A stretch of DNA of 64,000 nucleotides from contig JACRSG010000002.1 in the NCBI GenBank assembly GCA_014305285.1, positions 62,001 through 126,000 of the forward strand. Reading direction: 5' to 3'. Position numbers and translations under genes: made by a program. Below, piece by piece: positions 1 through 9,053 of this stretch. The notes under the pieces were generated by a model. It worked only from the letters and a program-made list of their open reading frames with translations. It was not told the DNA's origin and did no database searches. The number at the start of each line of letters is the position of its first letter. Positions within the stretch are counted from its first letter, which is position 1. Source of the DNA: Campylobacter jejuni (GTDB taxonomy: Bacteria; Campylobacterota; Campylobacteria; Campylobacterales; Campylobacteraceae).

Positions 1-150
1 ATCTTCATTTTTAGCAATAATCACTATTTTTGGAATATAAAAATAACACGACGCATCAATGCCATAAGCATAGCATCTAGCATAATCATTAAAAATTCTA
101 TCCTTAAAAATATACTTAGCCTCATTATAAAAAGCTTTAAAATTTGCCAT
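1..150 (-). CDS. FAD/4Fe-4S D-lactate dehydrogenase-like oxidoreductase, N-terminus only
   Basis: The first 50 codons of a gene that runs off the left edge. The start ATG is at 148-150 on the minus strand, preceded by an AGAGGGA ribosome-binding site. The visible N-terminus (MANFKAFYNEA, then CYAYGIDASCYFYIPK) resembles the start of FAD-linked lactate or glycolate oxidases, where an 'AYGTDAS..R..P' segment precedes the FAD-binding domain. In C. jejuni NCTC 11168 the gene left of cgb is Cj1585c, an oxidoreductase of this type; I recall that other strains carry a DMSO-reductase-like operon there instead. The family call is an inference from a short fragment, because the catalytic and Fe-S parts lie outside the window. 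Confidence 0.6.
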   Translation of the reverse strand, partial: MANFKAFYNEAKYIFKDRIFNDYARCYAYGIDASCYFYIPKIVIIAKNED

Positions 151-231
151 AGTCCCTCTTTTTAATTTATTATCAATTATATAATTTAATAATTTAAAGA
201 TAATTTTAAATTTATATTTTTGAGCATAATT

Positions 232-273
232 TTAACACAAGTCAATTTTTTTCTCCTTTTTAAGATATATAAT
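232..273 (+). promoter_or_regulatory. cgb promoter with NssR-type operator
   Basis: TTAAC-ACAA-GTCAA at 232-245 differs by one base from the TTAAC-N4-GTTAA palindrome known for the Crp/Fnr-family regulator NssR, which activates cgb under nitrosative stress. A perfect TATAAT lies at 268-273, which puts a likely start point near 280 and the operator centre about 41 bases upstream. That is the class II activator position used by Crp/Fnr proteins. The motif is seen directly; binding by NssR is inferred from the known regulon. Confidence 0.75.
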
Positions 274-301
274 ATCTCTTTTACATGAAAAAGGAGAAAT
301 T

Positions 302-721
302 ATGACAAAAGAACAAATACAAATCATCAAAGATTGTGTGCCTATTTTGCAAAAAAATGGAGAGGATTTAACCAATGAGTTTTATAAAATAATGTTTAAT
401 GATTATCCTGAGGTAAAACCTATGTTTAATATGGAAAAACAAATTTCAGGAGAACAACCAAAAGCTTTAGCGATGGCGATTTTAATGGCAGCTAAAAATA
501 TAGAAAATTTAGAAAATATGAGAAACTTTGTTGATAAAGTTGCCATAACTCATGTTAATTTAGGGGTTAAAGAAGAGCATTATCCTATAGTTGGAGCTTG
601 CCTTTTAAAAGCTATTAAAAATCTTTTAAATCCTGACGAAGCTACTCTTAAAGTTTGGGAAGTTGCTTATGGAAAAATTGCTGAATTTTATATCAATATA
701 AAAAAGCTCTATGAAAAATAA
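302..721 (+). CDS. cgb: Single-domain haemoglobin Cgb, nitric oxide detoxification
   Basis: A 139-residue globin without a reductase domain, the usual size for the Vitreoscilla-type family. C. jejuni Cgb converts NO to nitrate in the cytoplasm and protects against nitrosative stress. In the sequence, the proximal haem ligand should be His84 (in AITHVNLGV), followed by the conserved HYPIVG segment with Tyr95; Tyr28 is in the B10 region. The ATG has a strong AAGGAG site seven bases upstream. The gene is monocistronic, closed by a hairpin at 725-741, and lies behind an NssR-like operator. Confidence 0.95.
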   Translation: MTKEQIQIIKDCVPILQKNGEDLTNEFYKIMFNDYPEVKPMFNMEKQISGEQPKALAMAILMAAKNIENLENMRNFVDKVAITHVNLGVKEEHYPIVGACLLKAIKNLLNPDEATLKVWEVAYGKIAEFYINIKKLYEK

Positions 722-724
722 TAT

Positions 725-741
725 AAGCCCATTTTGGGCTT
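725..741. terminator. Bidirectional terminator between cgb and the ABC exporter
   Basis: A perfect AAGCCC-ATTTT-GGGCTT hairpin immediately after the cgb stop, touching the stop of the convergent exporter gene. It can serve both transcripts; the T-tracts are short. Confidence 0.6.
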
Positions 742-2372
742 TAATCAAATTTTTCTACTAAATTTTTAGCTAATTCCTTTATATTCTCACCCTTTAATTC
801 GCTGATTTCACCATTTTGAGCTAAAAAAATTCTATCAGCACTATCAAAATATGCATCATCATGTGTGATAGCAAAGATTGTTTTACCTTGCTCTTTTAGT
901 AAAGGTAAAAGTTTTTTATAAAAAAATCTTCTAAAAACAGGATCTTGATCAGCCGCCCATTCATCAAGCACTAAAATATCCCTTTCTTCAAGTAAGGCTA
1001 TAAGCATAGCTAAACGCTTTTTTTGCCCTGTAGAAAGTTTGGTTAAGGTCAGTTCATTATCTTTAACACTTGTTTTATCTTTAAGCTCTAAAAACTCTAA
1101 CCAAAAAGCAATTTTTTCTTCGCTTGCAAAATTTTCTTTATTTAAGGTTTTAGTAAAAAGATGAAAATCGCTAAAAACAGCAGAAATAAGAGATCTATAC
1201 TCATCTAAATTTTTATCATCTATAAGCGTATCATCAACATAAATTCCGCCTTTGCTTGGCTTAAAAAGTCCTGTCAAAAGCATACAAAAAGTGGATTTAC
1301 CACTTCCATTTTTACCTATTAAAAATACCAATTCACCTTTTTTAAGTTCTATATTTACAGGATTTAAATGAAAATTTTCTTCATAAGCAAATTGAGTATT
1401 TCTGAAAGAAATTTTTTTCCATTCACTGATATAATGTGTTTTTTTAAAACCTTCTATATAGTCATCTAATTCCAATTTTGCGATCTTATCCAAAGCAATT
1501 TTTGCCAAAAGCAAAGTAGGAAAAGACCCTATCATAGATACTAAAGGGGTTCGTAAAAACAAAATAGAAAGAGCTATAGTTGTAGCATCTGCAACACTTG
1601 CCCATTCAAATTTTAAAGCTAAGTAAAACTCTACACCCACTAAAGCCAAAAGAGTTACATTTGTCCAGTTGTTTGAGAGGTTGTTAAAAAGATTGCCTAA
1701 AGTACTATTTTTCTTTTTCAATCTTGCATTATTTTCAAATTCATCTTCATAATAAAGCTTGGCTCTATCACGATTGATCAAAAGTTCTTTATGTCCATCT
1801 AGTATATTTTGGTAATTATTTTGCAAAGCATCATCATTTTCCCTTGCCTTTCGAAAATACTGATATACTTTCATCATTAAAAAATTATTAGTAATAAAAA
1901 TAACCATAATCCATACCACACACAAAGCAAAAATTTGTGGTGAAAGATAACATAAATAAACACTAGTGCATAAAATCAATATACTTGATTGTAAAAAATC
2001 AGGCAATCTTAAAATCCCAAAAGATATATTTCTCACATCACTTCCCAAAGAAGCTAAAATTCTTGCCTTACCTACTTTAGCTACTTTTAACAAAGGGGTA
2101 TCTAAGATCTGCTTTACTACGTGCCTTTGCATTTTAAAAATAAAATTTTGTCCAAAAATACTAAGTCCAAGTTCAACTATAGTAGAACTTATAAAAAATA
2201 TCAAAAGCAGGGCAATAAAATAAAAAATAGGAATATTTTGTGCATTTTTAAGCAAATAATCATTAATAAAAACAAGAGTTAAAACTCCAACAGCACTTGT
2301 GATAAAAGAAAAAAGCAAAAAAGAAATCAACTTTAATTTATTTTGCTTAAGCAATCCTATAATAAAAGGCAT
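741..2372 (-). CDS. YojI/SyrD-type cyclic peptide ABC exporter (fused membrane and ATPase domains)
   Basis: A 543-residue half-transporter with about six membrane segments in the first 300 residues and an ATPase domain after about residue 325. Visible motifs are Walker A (IGKNGSGKST), the signature LSTGQKKR, and a Walker B region reading LVLDEWAADQDP. The EWAADQDP wording is characteristic of the YojI/PvdE/SyrD group, which exports microcins, siderophores or cyclic peptides. No peptide biosynthesis gene is visible nearby, so the substrate is unknown. It corresponds to Cj1587c by position. It is convergent with cgb and 43 bases downstream of the next minus-strand gene. Confidence 0.85.
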   Translation of the reverse strand: MPFIIGLLKQNKLKLISFLLFSFITSAVGVLTLVFINDYLLKNAQNIPIFYFIALLLIFFISSTIVELGLSIFGQNFIFKMQRHVVKQILDTPLLKVAKVGKARILASLGSDVRNISFGILRLPDFLQSSILILCTSVYLCYLSPQIFALCVVWIMVIFITNNFLMMKVYQYFRKARENDDALQNNYQNILDGHKELLINRDRAKLYYEDEFENNARLKKKNSTLGNLFNNLSNNWTNVTLLALVGVEFYLALKFEWASVADATTIALSILFLRTPLVSMIGSFPTLLLAKIALDKIAKLELDDYIEGFKKTHYISEWKKISFRNTQFAYEENFHLNPVNIELKKGELVFLIGKNGSGKSTFCMLLTGLFKPSKGGIYVDDTLIDDKNLDEYRSLISAVFSDFHLFTKTLNKENFASEEKIAFWLEFLELKDKTSVKDNELTLTKLSTGQKKRLAMLIALLEERDILVLDEWAADQDPVFRRFFYKKLLPLLKEQGKTIFAITHDDAYFDSADRIFLAQNGEISELKGENIKELAKNLVEKFD

Positions 2373-2415
2373 TTAAAACTCCAAAATTTTAATTATAACA
2401 TTTTAAGAGTGATTA

Positions 2416-3705
2416 TCAAATTTTATTTTTTACCATAAAAACAGCACAAATAGCCAATAATGCTAAAAAAATCATATATATACTCATACCATATAAAAAT
2501 GGATTTTCATTTTTACTCGCGAGTGTATTAAGCCAAAAAACGAGTTGCGGAGTAATACCACCTGAAATTGCATAAGCGATATTATAAGAAAAAGAAATTC
2601 CTGAAAATCTTATTTTAGCTCTAAAAACTTCACTCATTAAAACAGGTGCAAACACATTAATCCCGCCTAAAAAACAAACAATCGAATATAAAATACACAC
2701 TAAAATCAAATTTTTAAGTTCATATAAAGCATAAAAATATAAAAAAGAAAAAAATACAAAAGTTAAAGAAAAGAAAATGCAAATCTTAAATAAACCAAAT
2801 TTATCTACAAGATAACCCATAAAAGCACCGCCTAAAGCTATTCCTAAAATTCCTAATATCTGCAAATAACTTCCTTCAAGTCCACTTAAATTTAAAATAC
2901 TAGGCATAAATTTAGGCATTAATAAAACAAGCACAATAACACAACCTGTTAAAACCCAAGTCATCATCATTGATGAAAATAAATTTTTTACAATATCCTT
3001 TTCTTTAAATAAATCTTTAAGCGGAAAAGAACTAAGCGATGATTCTTTTTTCATTTGTTTAAAAATAGGAGTTTCTTGCAAAAATCTACGCAAATAAATA
3101 GAAATAATCCCAAAAATCCCACCCACAAAAAAAGCAATACGCCATGCATAAGCAGCAATTTCTTCTATACTAAAAAAAGCATTAATGATTAAAAATACCA
3201 TACTTCCTAGCAAAATTCCTAAAGCCATAGCTGAATTTAAACAGCTTAAAAAGAAAGCTTTTTGTTTTTCTTGGCAATGTTCTCTTACAAAAACCCAAGC
3301 TCCAGGCAATTCTCCACCTATAGCTATGCCTTGAAAAATTCTTATAAGTATCAATAAAACAGGAGCTAAAAACCCAAGAGTTTCATAACCTGGAATAAAA
3401 GCTAAGGTAAAAGTAGGAAGAACCATTAGTAAAATACTTAACATAAACATATTTTTACGCCCAAATTTATCTCCAAAATGTGCCATAACTATACCGCCTA
3501 AAGGACGTGCTAAATATCCAGCTGCAAATGCTCCATAAGTATTTAATAAAGCCCAAAATTCACTCATATCTTTAGGAAAAAATACACTAGCTATATATTC
3601 AGCAAAAAAGATAAAAATAATAAAATCGTAAAATTCTAAAGTTCCTCCTAATGAAGAAAGTCCTAAGATCTTAATTTCTTTTGTTCCAAATTTTAATTTT
3701 CTCAT
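2416..3705 (-). CDS. MFS transporter, metabolite:H+ symporter family
   Basis: A 429-residue integral membrane protein with twelve predicted hydrophobic segments. It carries the family loop motif GDKFGRKNMF after TM2 and the early LGGTLEFYDF pattern typical of the ProP/KgtP/ShiA-type metabolite:H+ symporters. It probably imports a small carboxylate or zwitterion, but the substrate cannot be told from sequence. Position matches Cj1588c. It lies upstream of the peptide exporter in the same direction, so the two may be co-transcribed. Confidence 0.85.
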   Translation of the reverse strand: MRKLKFGTKEIKILGLSSLGGTLEFYDFIIFIFFAEYIASVFFPKDMSEFWALLNTYGAFAAGYLARPLGGIVMAHFGDKFGRKNMFMLSILLMVLPTFTLAFIPGYETLGFLAPVLLILIRIFQGIAIGGELPGAWVFVREHCQEKQKAFFLSCLNSAMALGILLGSMVFLIINAFFSIEEIAAYAWRIAFFVGGIFGIISIYLRRFLQETPIFKQMKKESSLSSFPLKDLFKEKDIVKNLFSSMMMTWVLTGCVIVLVLLMPKFMPSILNLSGLEGSYLQILGILGIALGGAFMGYLVDKFGLFKICIFFSLTFVFFSFLYFYALYELKNLILVCILYSIVCFLGGINVFAPVLMSEVFRAKIRFSGISFSYNIAYAISGGITPQLVFWLNTLASKNENPFLYGMSIYMIFLALLAICAVFMVKNKI

Positions 3706-3791
3706 TGTTTAATTACCTTAAATTTTAAAAACATTGTTTTTATTATACTATAATCATTTCCAAAATATCATCTAAAATTTTAAGGATAAAT

Positions 3792-4589
3792 ATGTTTAAT
3801 TTTATAACCACTCTTTTAAAAACCAATCTCTATTTTTTAGAAGAAAAAACCACAAGTAAAAATTCAAATCAAATCCATATAATCTCTCTTAAACAATCCG
3901 ATGATGAATTTTTAAATTTATTATTTTCTTTTTTAGTGCCACAAAGCGATGAAGATAAGAATTTTATAGAAAAAACTCGCACAAAAATCAAAAGAAATGA
4001 GCATAATATTGTCCTGATAAAAAATCCAAATTTTAATGCTTTAATAGACACAGGGTTTTTAGATACTATTGACACATTAAAAGAAAAATTACATATCCAC
4101 AAAACTGATTTCAAAGATATCACTCATATTATCTTAACACACGCACATCCTGACCATATAGGTGTTTTAATGAGCGAAGAAAATCTTTTTCCAAAAGCTA
4201 AAATTTTAATCGATAAAAAAGAATATGATTTTTGGATCAAAAGCGATAAACAAGAAATTAAAAACACCTTGCTTAAACTTAAAAATATAGAATTTATTGA
4301 TCACTCTAAAGACTTGATTTTTCGAAATTCAGGCATTAAAGCCATACCTGCTTATGGACACACCCCAGGACAAAATGCTATCATAATTGATGATAAAATA
4401 GTCTTTTGGGGAGATTTGCTTCATCTTTATGATATACAAATCCCAAAACCTAAAATCGCTATAAAATTTGATATAGATCAAAACGAGGCTATACAAACAA
4501 GAGAAAAACTACTTAAAGAATTTAAAGAAAGAAAACTCAAAGTTATAGGGACTCATGTACCTTTTATCGAGCCTAGATTTTTAGATTAA
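3792..4589 (+). CDS. Metallo-beta-lactamase fold hydrolase
   Basis: 265 residues. The binuclear metal motif HAHPDH sits at residues 117-122 (after IILT), followed by AYGHTPGQ near 190, WGDLLH near 208 and GTHVPF near 256. This is the complete ligand set of the MBL-fold superfamily, arranged as in lactonase- or glyoxalase-II-like enzymes. The substrate is unknown. The start ATG has a TAAGGA site. It corresponds to Cj1589 and stands alone between the transporter genes and the ribosomal operon. No signal peptide is obvious, so it is probably cytoplasmic. Confidence 0.85.
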   Translation: MFNFITTLLKTNLYFLEEKTTSKNSNQIHIISLKQSDDEFLNLLFSFLVPQSDEDKNFIEKTRTKIKRNEHNIVLIKNPNFNALIDTGFLDTIDTLKEKLHIHKTDFKDITHIILTHAHPDHIGVLMSEENLFPKAKILIDKKEYDFWIKSDKQEIKNTLLKLKNIEFIDHSKDLIFRNSGIKAIPAYGHTPGQNAIIIDDKIVFWGDLLHLYDIQIPKPKIAIKFDIDQNEAIQTREKLLKEFKERKLKVIGTHVPFIEPRFLD

Positions 4590-4620
4590 TTACTAAAAAT
4601 TAAGTAAAAATTTTAATAAT

Positions 4621-4632
4621 TTTTGCTAAAAT
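4621..4632 (+). promoter_or_regulatory. Extended -10 promoter of infA
   Basis: TTTTGC followed by TAAAAT at 4627-4632, the extended TG-N -10 form favoured by Campylobacter sigma70. It lies about 34 bases before the infA start and after a T-rich upstream run. Confidence 0.5.
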
Positions 4633-4665
4633 TATACCCTTTTTATTTTACGAAAGGAGAAAATT

Positions 4666-4884
4666 TTGGCAAAAGATGATGTAATTGAAATTGATGGCAC
4701 CGTACTTGAAGCATTACCTAATGCAAATTTCAAGGTTGAACTTGACAACAAACATGTAATTTTATGTCATATTGCAGGAAAAATGCGTATGCATTATATA
4801 AGAATAATGCCAGGTGATAAAGTAAAAGTAGAACTTACACCTTATAGTCTTGATAAAGGACGTATAACTTTCAGATATAAATAA
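4666..4884 (+). CDS. infA: Translation initiation factor IF-1
   Basis: A 72-residue S1/OB-fold protein beginning [13 protein letters not shown] and ending RGRITFRYK-like, the full IF-1 length. It binds the ribosomal A site during initiation. The start codon is TTG at 4666, fixed by the AAAGGAG site at 4652-4658 and by the conserved MAKDD N-terminus. A rare start codon on an essential factor is notable but common in this genus. It heads the rpmJ-rpsM-rpsK-rpsD-rpoA-rplQ run, separated from rpmJ by 172 bases. Confidence 0.97.
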
Positions 4885-5056
4885 TTCTAAGTTATTTAAA
4901 AGCTAATTTTAGATAGAATTAGAGTTTTTGCGACAAATTACATCGAACTATATGAAGAAGTATTTTTAAAATCCACCACTTATTTTGAAAATAGTTGGTT
5001 ATTCATAAAACCTGATGTAGTCGTAAATAAAGTGGAATTCATTCAAGGAGACTCTC
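4885..5056 (+). other. infA-rpmJ intergenic leader, no gene seen
   Basis: 172 bases between infA and rpmJ, unusually long inside a tight ribosomal operon. A weak hairpin (ACTTATTTT paired with GAAAATAGT) lies near 4978-4998, and an AAGGAG site at 5045-5050 serves rpmJ. One frame stays open for about 58 codons but has no ATG, GTG or TTG in a usable place. It may be a leader or processing region; I cannot assign a function. Confidence 0.35.
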
Positions 5057-5170
5057 ATGAAAGTGAGACCATCGGTTAAAAAGATGTGCGACAAATGTAA
5101 AGTAGTTCGCCGTAAAGGCGTGGTTCGCATTATTTGCGAAAATCCAAAACATAAACAAAGACAAGGATAA
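5057..5170 (+). CDS. rpmJ: Ribosomal protein bL36
   Basis: A 37-residue protein, [14 protein letters not shown] onward and ending KHKQRQG. It is the zinc-binding (C+) form of bL36, with Cys11, Cys14, Cys27 and His32 as ligands. It is a large-subunit protein. An AAGGAG site precedes the ATG and rpsM starts two bases after the stop. It is easily missed because of its length. Confidence 0.97.
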
Positions 5171-5172
5171 AC

Positions 5173-5538
5173 ATGGCTCGTATTGCAGGTGTGGATTTAC
5201 CAAAGAAAAAAAGAATTGAGTATGGACTAACCTATATTTATGGTATAGGACTTTTTACTTCAAGAAAAATTCTAGATAAAGTAGGAATTTCTTATGATAA
5301 AAGAGTTCATGAGTTAAGTGAAGATGAAGCAGCAGCTATCCGTAAAGAAATTCAAGAAAGCTATATGGTTGAAGGGGATTTAAGAAAACAAGTTGCTATG
5401 GATATCAAAGCACTTATGGATTTAGGAAGCTTTAGAGGTTTAAGACACAGAAAAGGCTTACCAGTTCGCGGACAAAAAACAAAAACAAACGCAAGAACTA
5501 GAAAAGGTAAGAGAAAAACTGTTGGTGCAAAATCATAA
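5173..5538 (+). CDS. rpsM: Ribosomal protein uS13
   Basis: 121 residues starting [16 protein letters not shown], with the helix-two-turn-helix region and a basic C-terminal tail ([14 protein letters not shown]) that reaches the decoding site. It is the 30S head protein contacting the large subunit and P-site tRNA. It has full family length and sits in the conserved rpmJ-rpsM-rpsK order. Confidence 0.98.
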   Translation: MARIAGVDLPKKKRIEYGLTYIYGIGLFTSRKILDKVGISYDKRVHELSEDEAAAIRKEIQESYMVEGDLRKQVAMDIKALMDLGSFRGLRHRKGLPVRGQKTKTNARTRKGKRKTVGAKS

Positions 5539-5547
5539 GGATCAATC

Positions 5548-5940
5548 ATGGCAAAAAGAAAAATCGTAAAGAAAAAAGTAGTTAAAAAAAATATAGCAAA
5601 AGGTATTGTTTATATTAGTGCAACTTTTAACAATACTATGGTTACAGTAACTGATGAAATGGGAAATGCTATCGCTTGGAGTAGTGCGGGTGGTTTAGGA
5701 TTTAAAGGTTCTAAAAAATCAACTCCTTATGCAGCACAACAAGCAGTAGAAGACGCTTTAAATAAAGCAAAAGAACACGGAATTAAAGAAGTAGGCATTA
5801 AAGTACAAGGACCAGGAAGCGGTAGAGAAACTGCTGTTAAGAGTGTAGGTGCTATGGAAGGAATCAAAGTAACTTTCTTAAAAGATATCACTCCATTAGC
5901 TCACAATGGTTGCAGACCGCCTAAGCGTCGTCGTGTCTAA
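5548..5940 (+). CDS. rpsK: Ribosomal protein uS11
   Basis: 130 residues. A Lys-rich N-terminus ([10 protein letters not shown]) is followed by the conserved core [18 protein letters not shown] and the C-terminal signature [11 protein letters not shown]. It is a 30S platform protein near the Shine-Dalgarno helix. An AAGGATC site precedes the ATG nine bases after rpsM. Confidence 0.98.
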   Translation: MAKRKIVKKKVVKKNIAKGIVYISATFNNTMVTVTDEMGNAIAWSSAGGLGFKGSKKSTPYAAQQAVEDALNKAKEHGIKEVGIKVQGPGSGRETAVKSVGAMEGIKVTFLKDITPLAHNGCRPPKRRRV

Positions 5941-5965
5941 GATAAGAAAAATTTAGGAGAATATT

Positions 5966-6592
5966 ATGGCAAGATATAGAGGACCCGTAGAAAAATTAGA
6001 AAGACGCTTTGGTGTTAGCTTAGCATTAAAAGGAGAAAGAAGACTAGCTGGCAAAAGTGCACTAGATAAACGCCCTTATGCACCAGGACAACACGGAGCA
6101 AGAAAAGGTAAAATTAGCGAGTATGGACTTCAATTAAGAGAAAAACAAAAAGCTAAATTTATGTACGGGGTAAGCGAAAAGCAATTCCGTCGTTTATTTG
6201 CTGAAGCGGCAAAAAAAGAAGGAAATACAGGGGTATTGCTTATCCAACTTTTAGAACAAAGATTAGACAATGTAGTATATAGAATGGGTTTTGCTACAAC
6301 ACGTCGTTTTGCAAGACAACTTGTAACACATGGGCATGTTTTAGTAAATGGTAAAAGAGTTGACATTCCTAGCTTTAGAGTAGAGGCAGGTGCTAAAATC
6401 GAAATCATCGAAAAAAGCAAAAACAATCCACAAATAACAAGAGCTATCGAACTTACAGCACAAACTGGAATCGTCGCTTGGGTTGACGTCGAAAAAGATA
6501 AGAAATTTGGAATTTTCACAAGAAAACCTGAAAGAGAAGAAGTTGTCATTCCAGTTGAGGAAAGATTCGTCGTTGAGCTTTACTCTAAGTAA
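5966..6592 (+). CDS. rpsD: Ribosomal protein uS4
   Basis: 208 residues, [16 protein letters not shown] onward, with the S4 RNA-binding domain around residues 95-160 ([30 protein letters not shown]). It is a primary 16S rRNA binder and assembly initiator. The N-terminal zinc-type Cys cluster of some S4 proteins is absent, so this is the C-minus form. It has a TTTAGGAGA ribosome site and precedes rpoA by 12 bases. Confidence 0.98.
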   Translation: MARYRGPVEKLERRFGVSLALKGERRLAGKSALDKRPYAPGQHGARKGKISEYGLQLREKQKAKFMYGVSEKQFRRLFAEAAKKEGNTGVLLIQLLEQRLDNVVYRMGFATTRRFARQLVTHGHVLVNGKRVDIPSFRVEAGAKIEIIEKSKNNPQITRAIELTAQTGIVAWVDVEKDKKFGIFTRKPEREEVVIPVEERFVVELYSK

Positions 6593-6604
6593 TAGGGGCT
6601 AAAT

Positions 6605-7618
6605 ATGAGAAATATTACAACATCTGCTTATACGCCAACAGAATTTACAATAGAAAACATTAGTGATACTGTGGCTAAAATCAGTGCTTGGCCTTTTGAG
6701 ATCGGCTATGGAATCACCCTAGCCCATCCTTTGCGCCGTTTACTTTATACTAGCACCATAGGATATGCTCCAACTGCGATTCATATTAATGGTGTGGCTC
6801 ATGAATTTGATAGCATGCGTGGCATGCTTGAAGATGTAGCGCTTTTTATCATTAATCTAAAAAAACTACGCTTTAAAATTAAAGGCGATTCAAATAAAGA
6901 AATAGTAGAATTTAGCTTTAAAGGCTCAAAAGAAATTTACGGCAAAGATCTAAATAATGATCAAGTAAAAGTAGTCAATAAAGACGCCTATCTAGCAACA
7001 ATCAACGAAGATGCTGAACTCAAATTCACATTGATCGTTGAAAAAGGTATAGGCTATGTACCAAGCGAAGAAATTAAAGAGCTTTTAAATGATCCTAAAT
7101 TTATAGCTTTAGATGCTTTCTTTACACCTGTAAGAGAAGCAACTTATGATATTGAAAAAGTTTTATTTGAAGATAATCCTGATTATGAAAAAGTGGTTTT
7201 AACCGTAACAACTGATGGACAAATCACTCCAAATGAAGCTTTTCAAAATGCTCTAGAAGCTATGTATAAACAATTATCAGTATTTGATAAAATCACCAAT
7301 GTTAGAAGCGTAATTAAAAATCAAGCGACAAGCAATGAGTTAGAAAATACTAAATTATTGCAAAACATTACAGATTTAAATTTAAGCGCTAGAAGCTATA
7401 ATTGTCTTGAAAAAGCAGGAGTAGTTTACATAGGTGAGCTTGCTTTGATGAGTGTAAGTGAACTTGCAGGACTTAAAAATTTAGGTAAAAAATCTCTTGA
7501 TGAAATTAAAAACATCATGGAAAGCATAGGTTTTCCTGTAGGAACTTCTAAACTTAGTGATAATAAAGAAATACTTAAAAATAAAATCGCAGAATTAAAA
7601 GCACAAAACGAAGGATAA
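6605..7618 (+). CDS. rpoA: RNA polymerase alpha subunit
   Basis: 337 residues. The N-terminal dimerisation and assembly domain occupies roughly residues 1-230 ([17 protein letters not shown] motif near 35-50). The C-terminal domain (about 250-320, with [15 protein letters not shown] and [12 protein letters not shown]) binds UP elements and activators. It sits in the operon between rpsD and rplQ, as in most bacteria, with rplQ four bases downstream. Confidence 0.98.
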   Translation: MRNITTSAYTPTEFTIENISDTVAKISAWPFEIGYGITLAHPLRRLLYTSTIGYAPTAIHINGVAHEFDSMRGMLEDVALFIINLKKLRFKIKGDSNKEIVEFSFKGSKEIYGKDLNNDQVKVVNKDAYLATINEDAELKFTLIVEKGIGYVPSEEIKELLNDPKFIALDAFFTPVREATYDIEKVLFEDNPDYEKVVLTVTTDGQITPNEAFQNALEAMYKQLSVFDKITNVRSVIKNQATSNELENTKLLQNITDLNLSARSYNCLEKAGVVYIGELALMSVSELAGLKNLGKKSLDEIKNIMESIGFPVGTSKLSDNKEILKNKIAELKAQNEG

Positions 7619-7621
7619 AGA

Positions 7622-7975
7622 ATGAGACATAAACATGGATATAGAAAACTTGGCAGAACTTCATCTCATCGTGCTGCCTTATTAAAAAATTTAACTGTAG
7701 CTTTAGTAAATAGCGGAAAAATCGAAACTACTCTACCAAAAGCTAAAGAATTAAGAGCTTATGTAGAAAGATTGATTACTAGAGCAAGGCTTGGAGATTT
7801 TAACGCTCATAGAGCAGTTTTTGCCTCATTACAAGATAAAAATGCTACCAATAAATTAGTAACTGAAATTGCTCCAAAATTCAAAGACCGTAATGGTGGA
7901 TATACAAGAATCATCAAAACAAGAATTCGCCGTGGCGATGCTGCTGAAATGGCTTTCATTGAATTTGTAGCCTAA
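7622..7975 (+). CDS. rplQ: Ribosomal protein bL17
   Basis: 117 residues starting [17 protein letters not shown], the conserved bL17 N-terminus, with [20 protein letters not shown] at the end. It is a large-subunit protein near the exit tunnel. It is the last gene of the operon, followed directly by a strong hairpin. Confidence 0.98.
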   Translation: MRHKHGYRKLGRTSSHRAALLKNLTVALVNSGKIETTLPKAKELRAYVERLITRARLGDFNAHRAVFASLQDKNATNKLVTEIAPKFKDRNGGYTRIIKTRIRRGDAAEMAFIEFVA

Positions 7976-7978
7976 TCA

Positions 7979-8000
7979 AATCCTAGCTTTTGCTAGGATT
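7979..8000 (+). terminator. Terminator of the infA-rplQ operon
   Basis: A perfect nine-base stem (AATCCTAGC, TTTT loop, GCTAGGATT) begins four bases after the rplQ stop. The following tract is AT-rich rather than pure T. Confidence 0.75.
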
Positions 8001-8112
8001 AATACTTTATTAAATACCCTAAAAATAAAAAGTTTTAAATAATTATTTTAAATAAAATTAAATTTATTTATTTTTCAAAACCCTTGCTAAAAATTCAACT
8101 ACATTATGTTAA

Positions 8113-8118
8113 TATAAG
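8113..8118 (+). promoter_or_regulatory. Probable -10 of the histidine operon
   Basis: TATAAG at 8113-8118 in a very AT-rich 147-base gap, about 30 bases before hisG. A CAAGGA ribosome site follows at 8136-8141. No leader peptide with a run of His codons and no attenuator-like hairpins are seen, so the operon does not appear to use enteric-style attenuation. Confidence 0.45.
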
Positions 8119-8147
8119 TTTTTAATTTTTAATTTCAAGGATATGTT

Positions 8148-9047
8148 ATGCAAGAAAACACTCGTTTACGTATTGCGATACAAAAATCAGGAAGACTTTC
8201 AAAAGAATCCACAGAGCTTCTTTTAGAATGTGGTGTTAAAATGCATATGCATGAACAAAGTTTGATCGCTTTTTCTACAAATTTACCTATAGATATTTTA
8301 CGTGTTAGAGATGATGATATTCCAGGACTTATTTTTGATGGAATTGTAGATTTAGGCATTATAGGGGAAAATGTTTTAGAGGAAAATGAACTTGAACGTC
8401 AGTCTTTAGGAGAAAATCCAAGCTATAAGCTTTTAAAAAAGCTAGATTTTGGTTTTTGTCGTCTTTCTCTTGCCTTGCCTCAAGAAAAAAAATTCCAAAG
8501 TTTGAAAGATTTTGAAGGTTTAAGAATAGCTACTTCTTATCCGCAACTTTTAAAGCGTTTTATGAAAGAAAATGGGATTAATTATAAAAATTGTATGCTT
8601 ACAGGTTCTGTTGAAGTAGCCCCTAGGGCAAATTTAGCGGATGGAATTTGCGATCTTGTTTCAAGTGGAGCAACTTTACAAGCAAATAATCTTAAAGAAG
8701 TTAAAGTAATTTATAAATCTCGAGCTTGTTTGATTCAAAAAGAAAATGCTTTAAGCAAAGAAAAACAAGCTTTAGTGGATAAAATTATGTTGCGTGTGGC
8801 AGGAGTAATGCAAGCAAAAGAGTCTAAATACATTATGCTTCATGCTCCAAAAGAAAAGCTTGATAAAATTCAAGCCCTACTTCCAGGAGTTGAAAGACCA
8901 ACTATCTTACCTTTAGCACACGATGAAAAAAATGTGGCTTTACATATGGTAAGTAAAGAAAATCTTTTTTGGGAAACCATGGAAACTTTAAAAGAAGAAG
9001 GTGCGAGTTCGATTTTGGTTCTGCCTATAGAAAAAATGTTAAAGTGA
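8148..9047 (+). CDS. hisG: ATP phosphoribosyltransferase, long form
   Basis: 299 residues, the HisG-long type with its own C-terminal ACT-like regulatory domain (from about residue 225). It catalyses the first step of histidine synthesis (ATP + PRPP) and is usually feedback-inhibited by histidine. Visible parts are the N-terminal [12 protein letters not shown] motif, the [10 protein letters not shown] segment and the PRPP-site motif [15 protein letters not shown] near 165-180. It is first in the operon, and hisD starts six bases after its stop. Confidence 0.96.
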   Translation: MQENTRLRIAIQKSGRLSKESTELLLECGVKMHMHEQSLIAFSTNLPIDILRVRDDDIPGLIFDGIVDLGIIGENVLEENELERQSLGENPSYKLLKKLDFGFCRLSLALPQEKKFQSLKDFEGLRIATSYPQLLKRFMKENGINYKNCMLTGSVEVAPRANLADGICDLVSSGATLQANNLKEVKVIYKSRACLIQKENALSKEKQALVDKIMLRVAGVMQAKESKYIMLHAPKEKLDKIQALLPGVERPTILPLAHDEKNVALHMVSKENLFWETMETLKEEGASSILVLPIEKMLK

Positions 9048-9053
9048 GTAAAA

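Noticed and set aside
4885-5056. A 58-codon open frame between infA and rpmJ that continues into rpmJ
   Set aside because: It has no usable start codon or ribosome site and overlaps rpmJ in another frame. I treat it as a leader, not a gene.
8019-8147. A his attenuator or leader peptide
   Set aside because: No His-codon run and no alternative hairpins lie before hisG.
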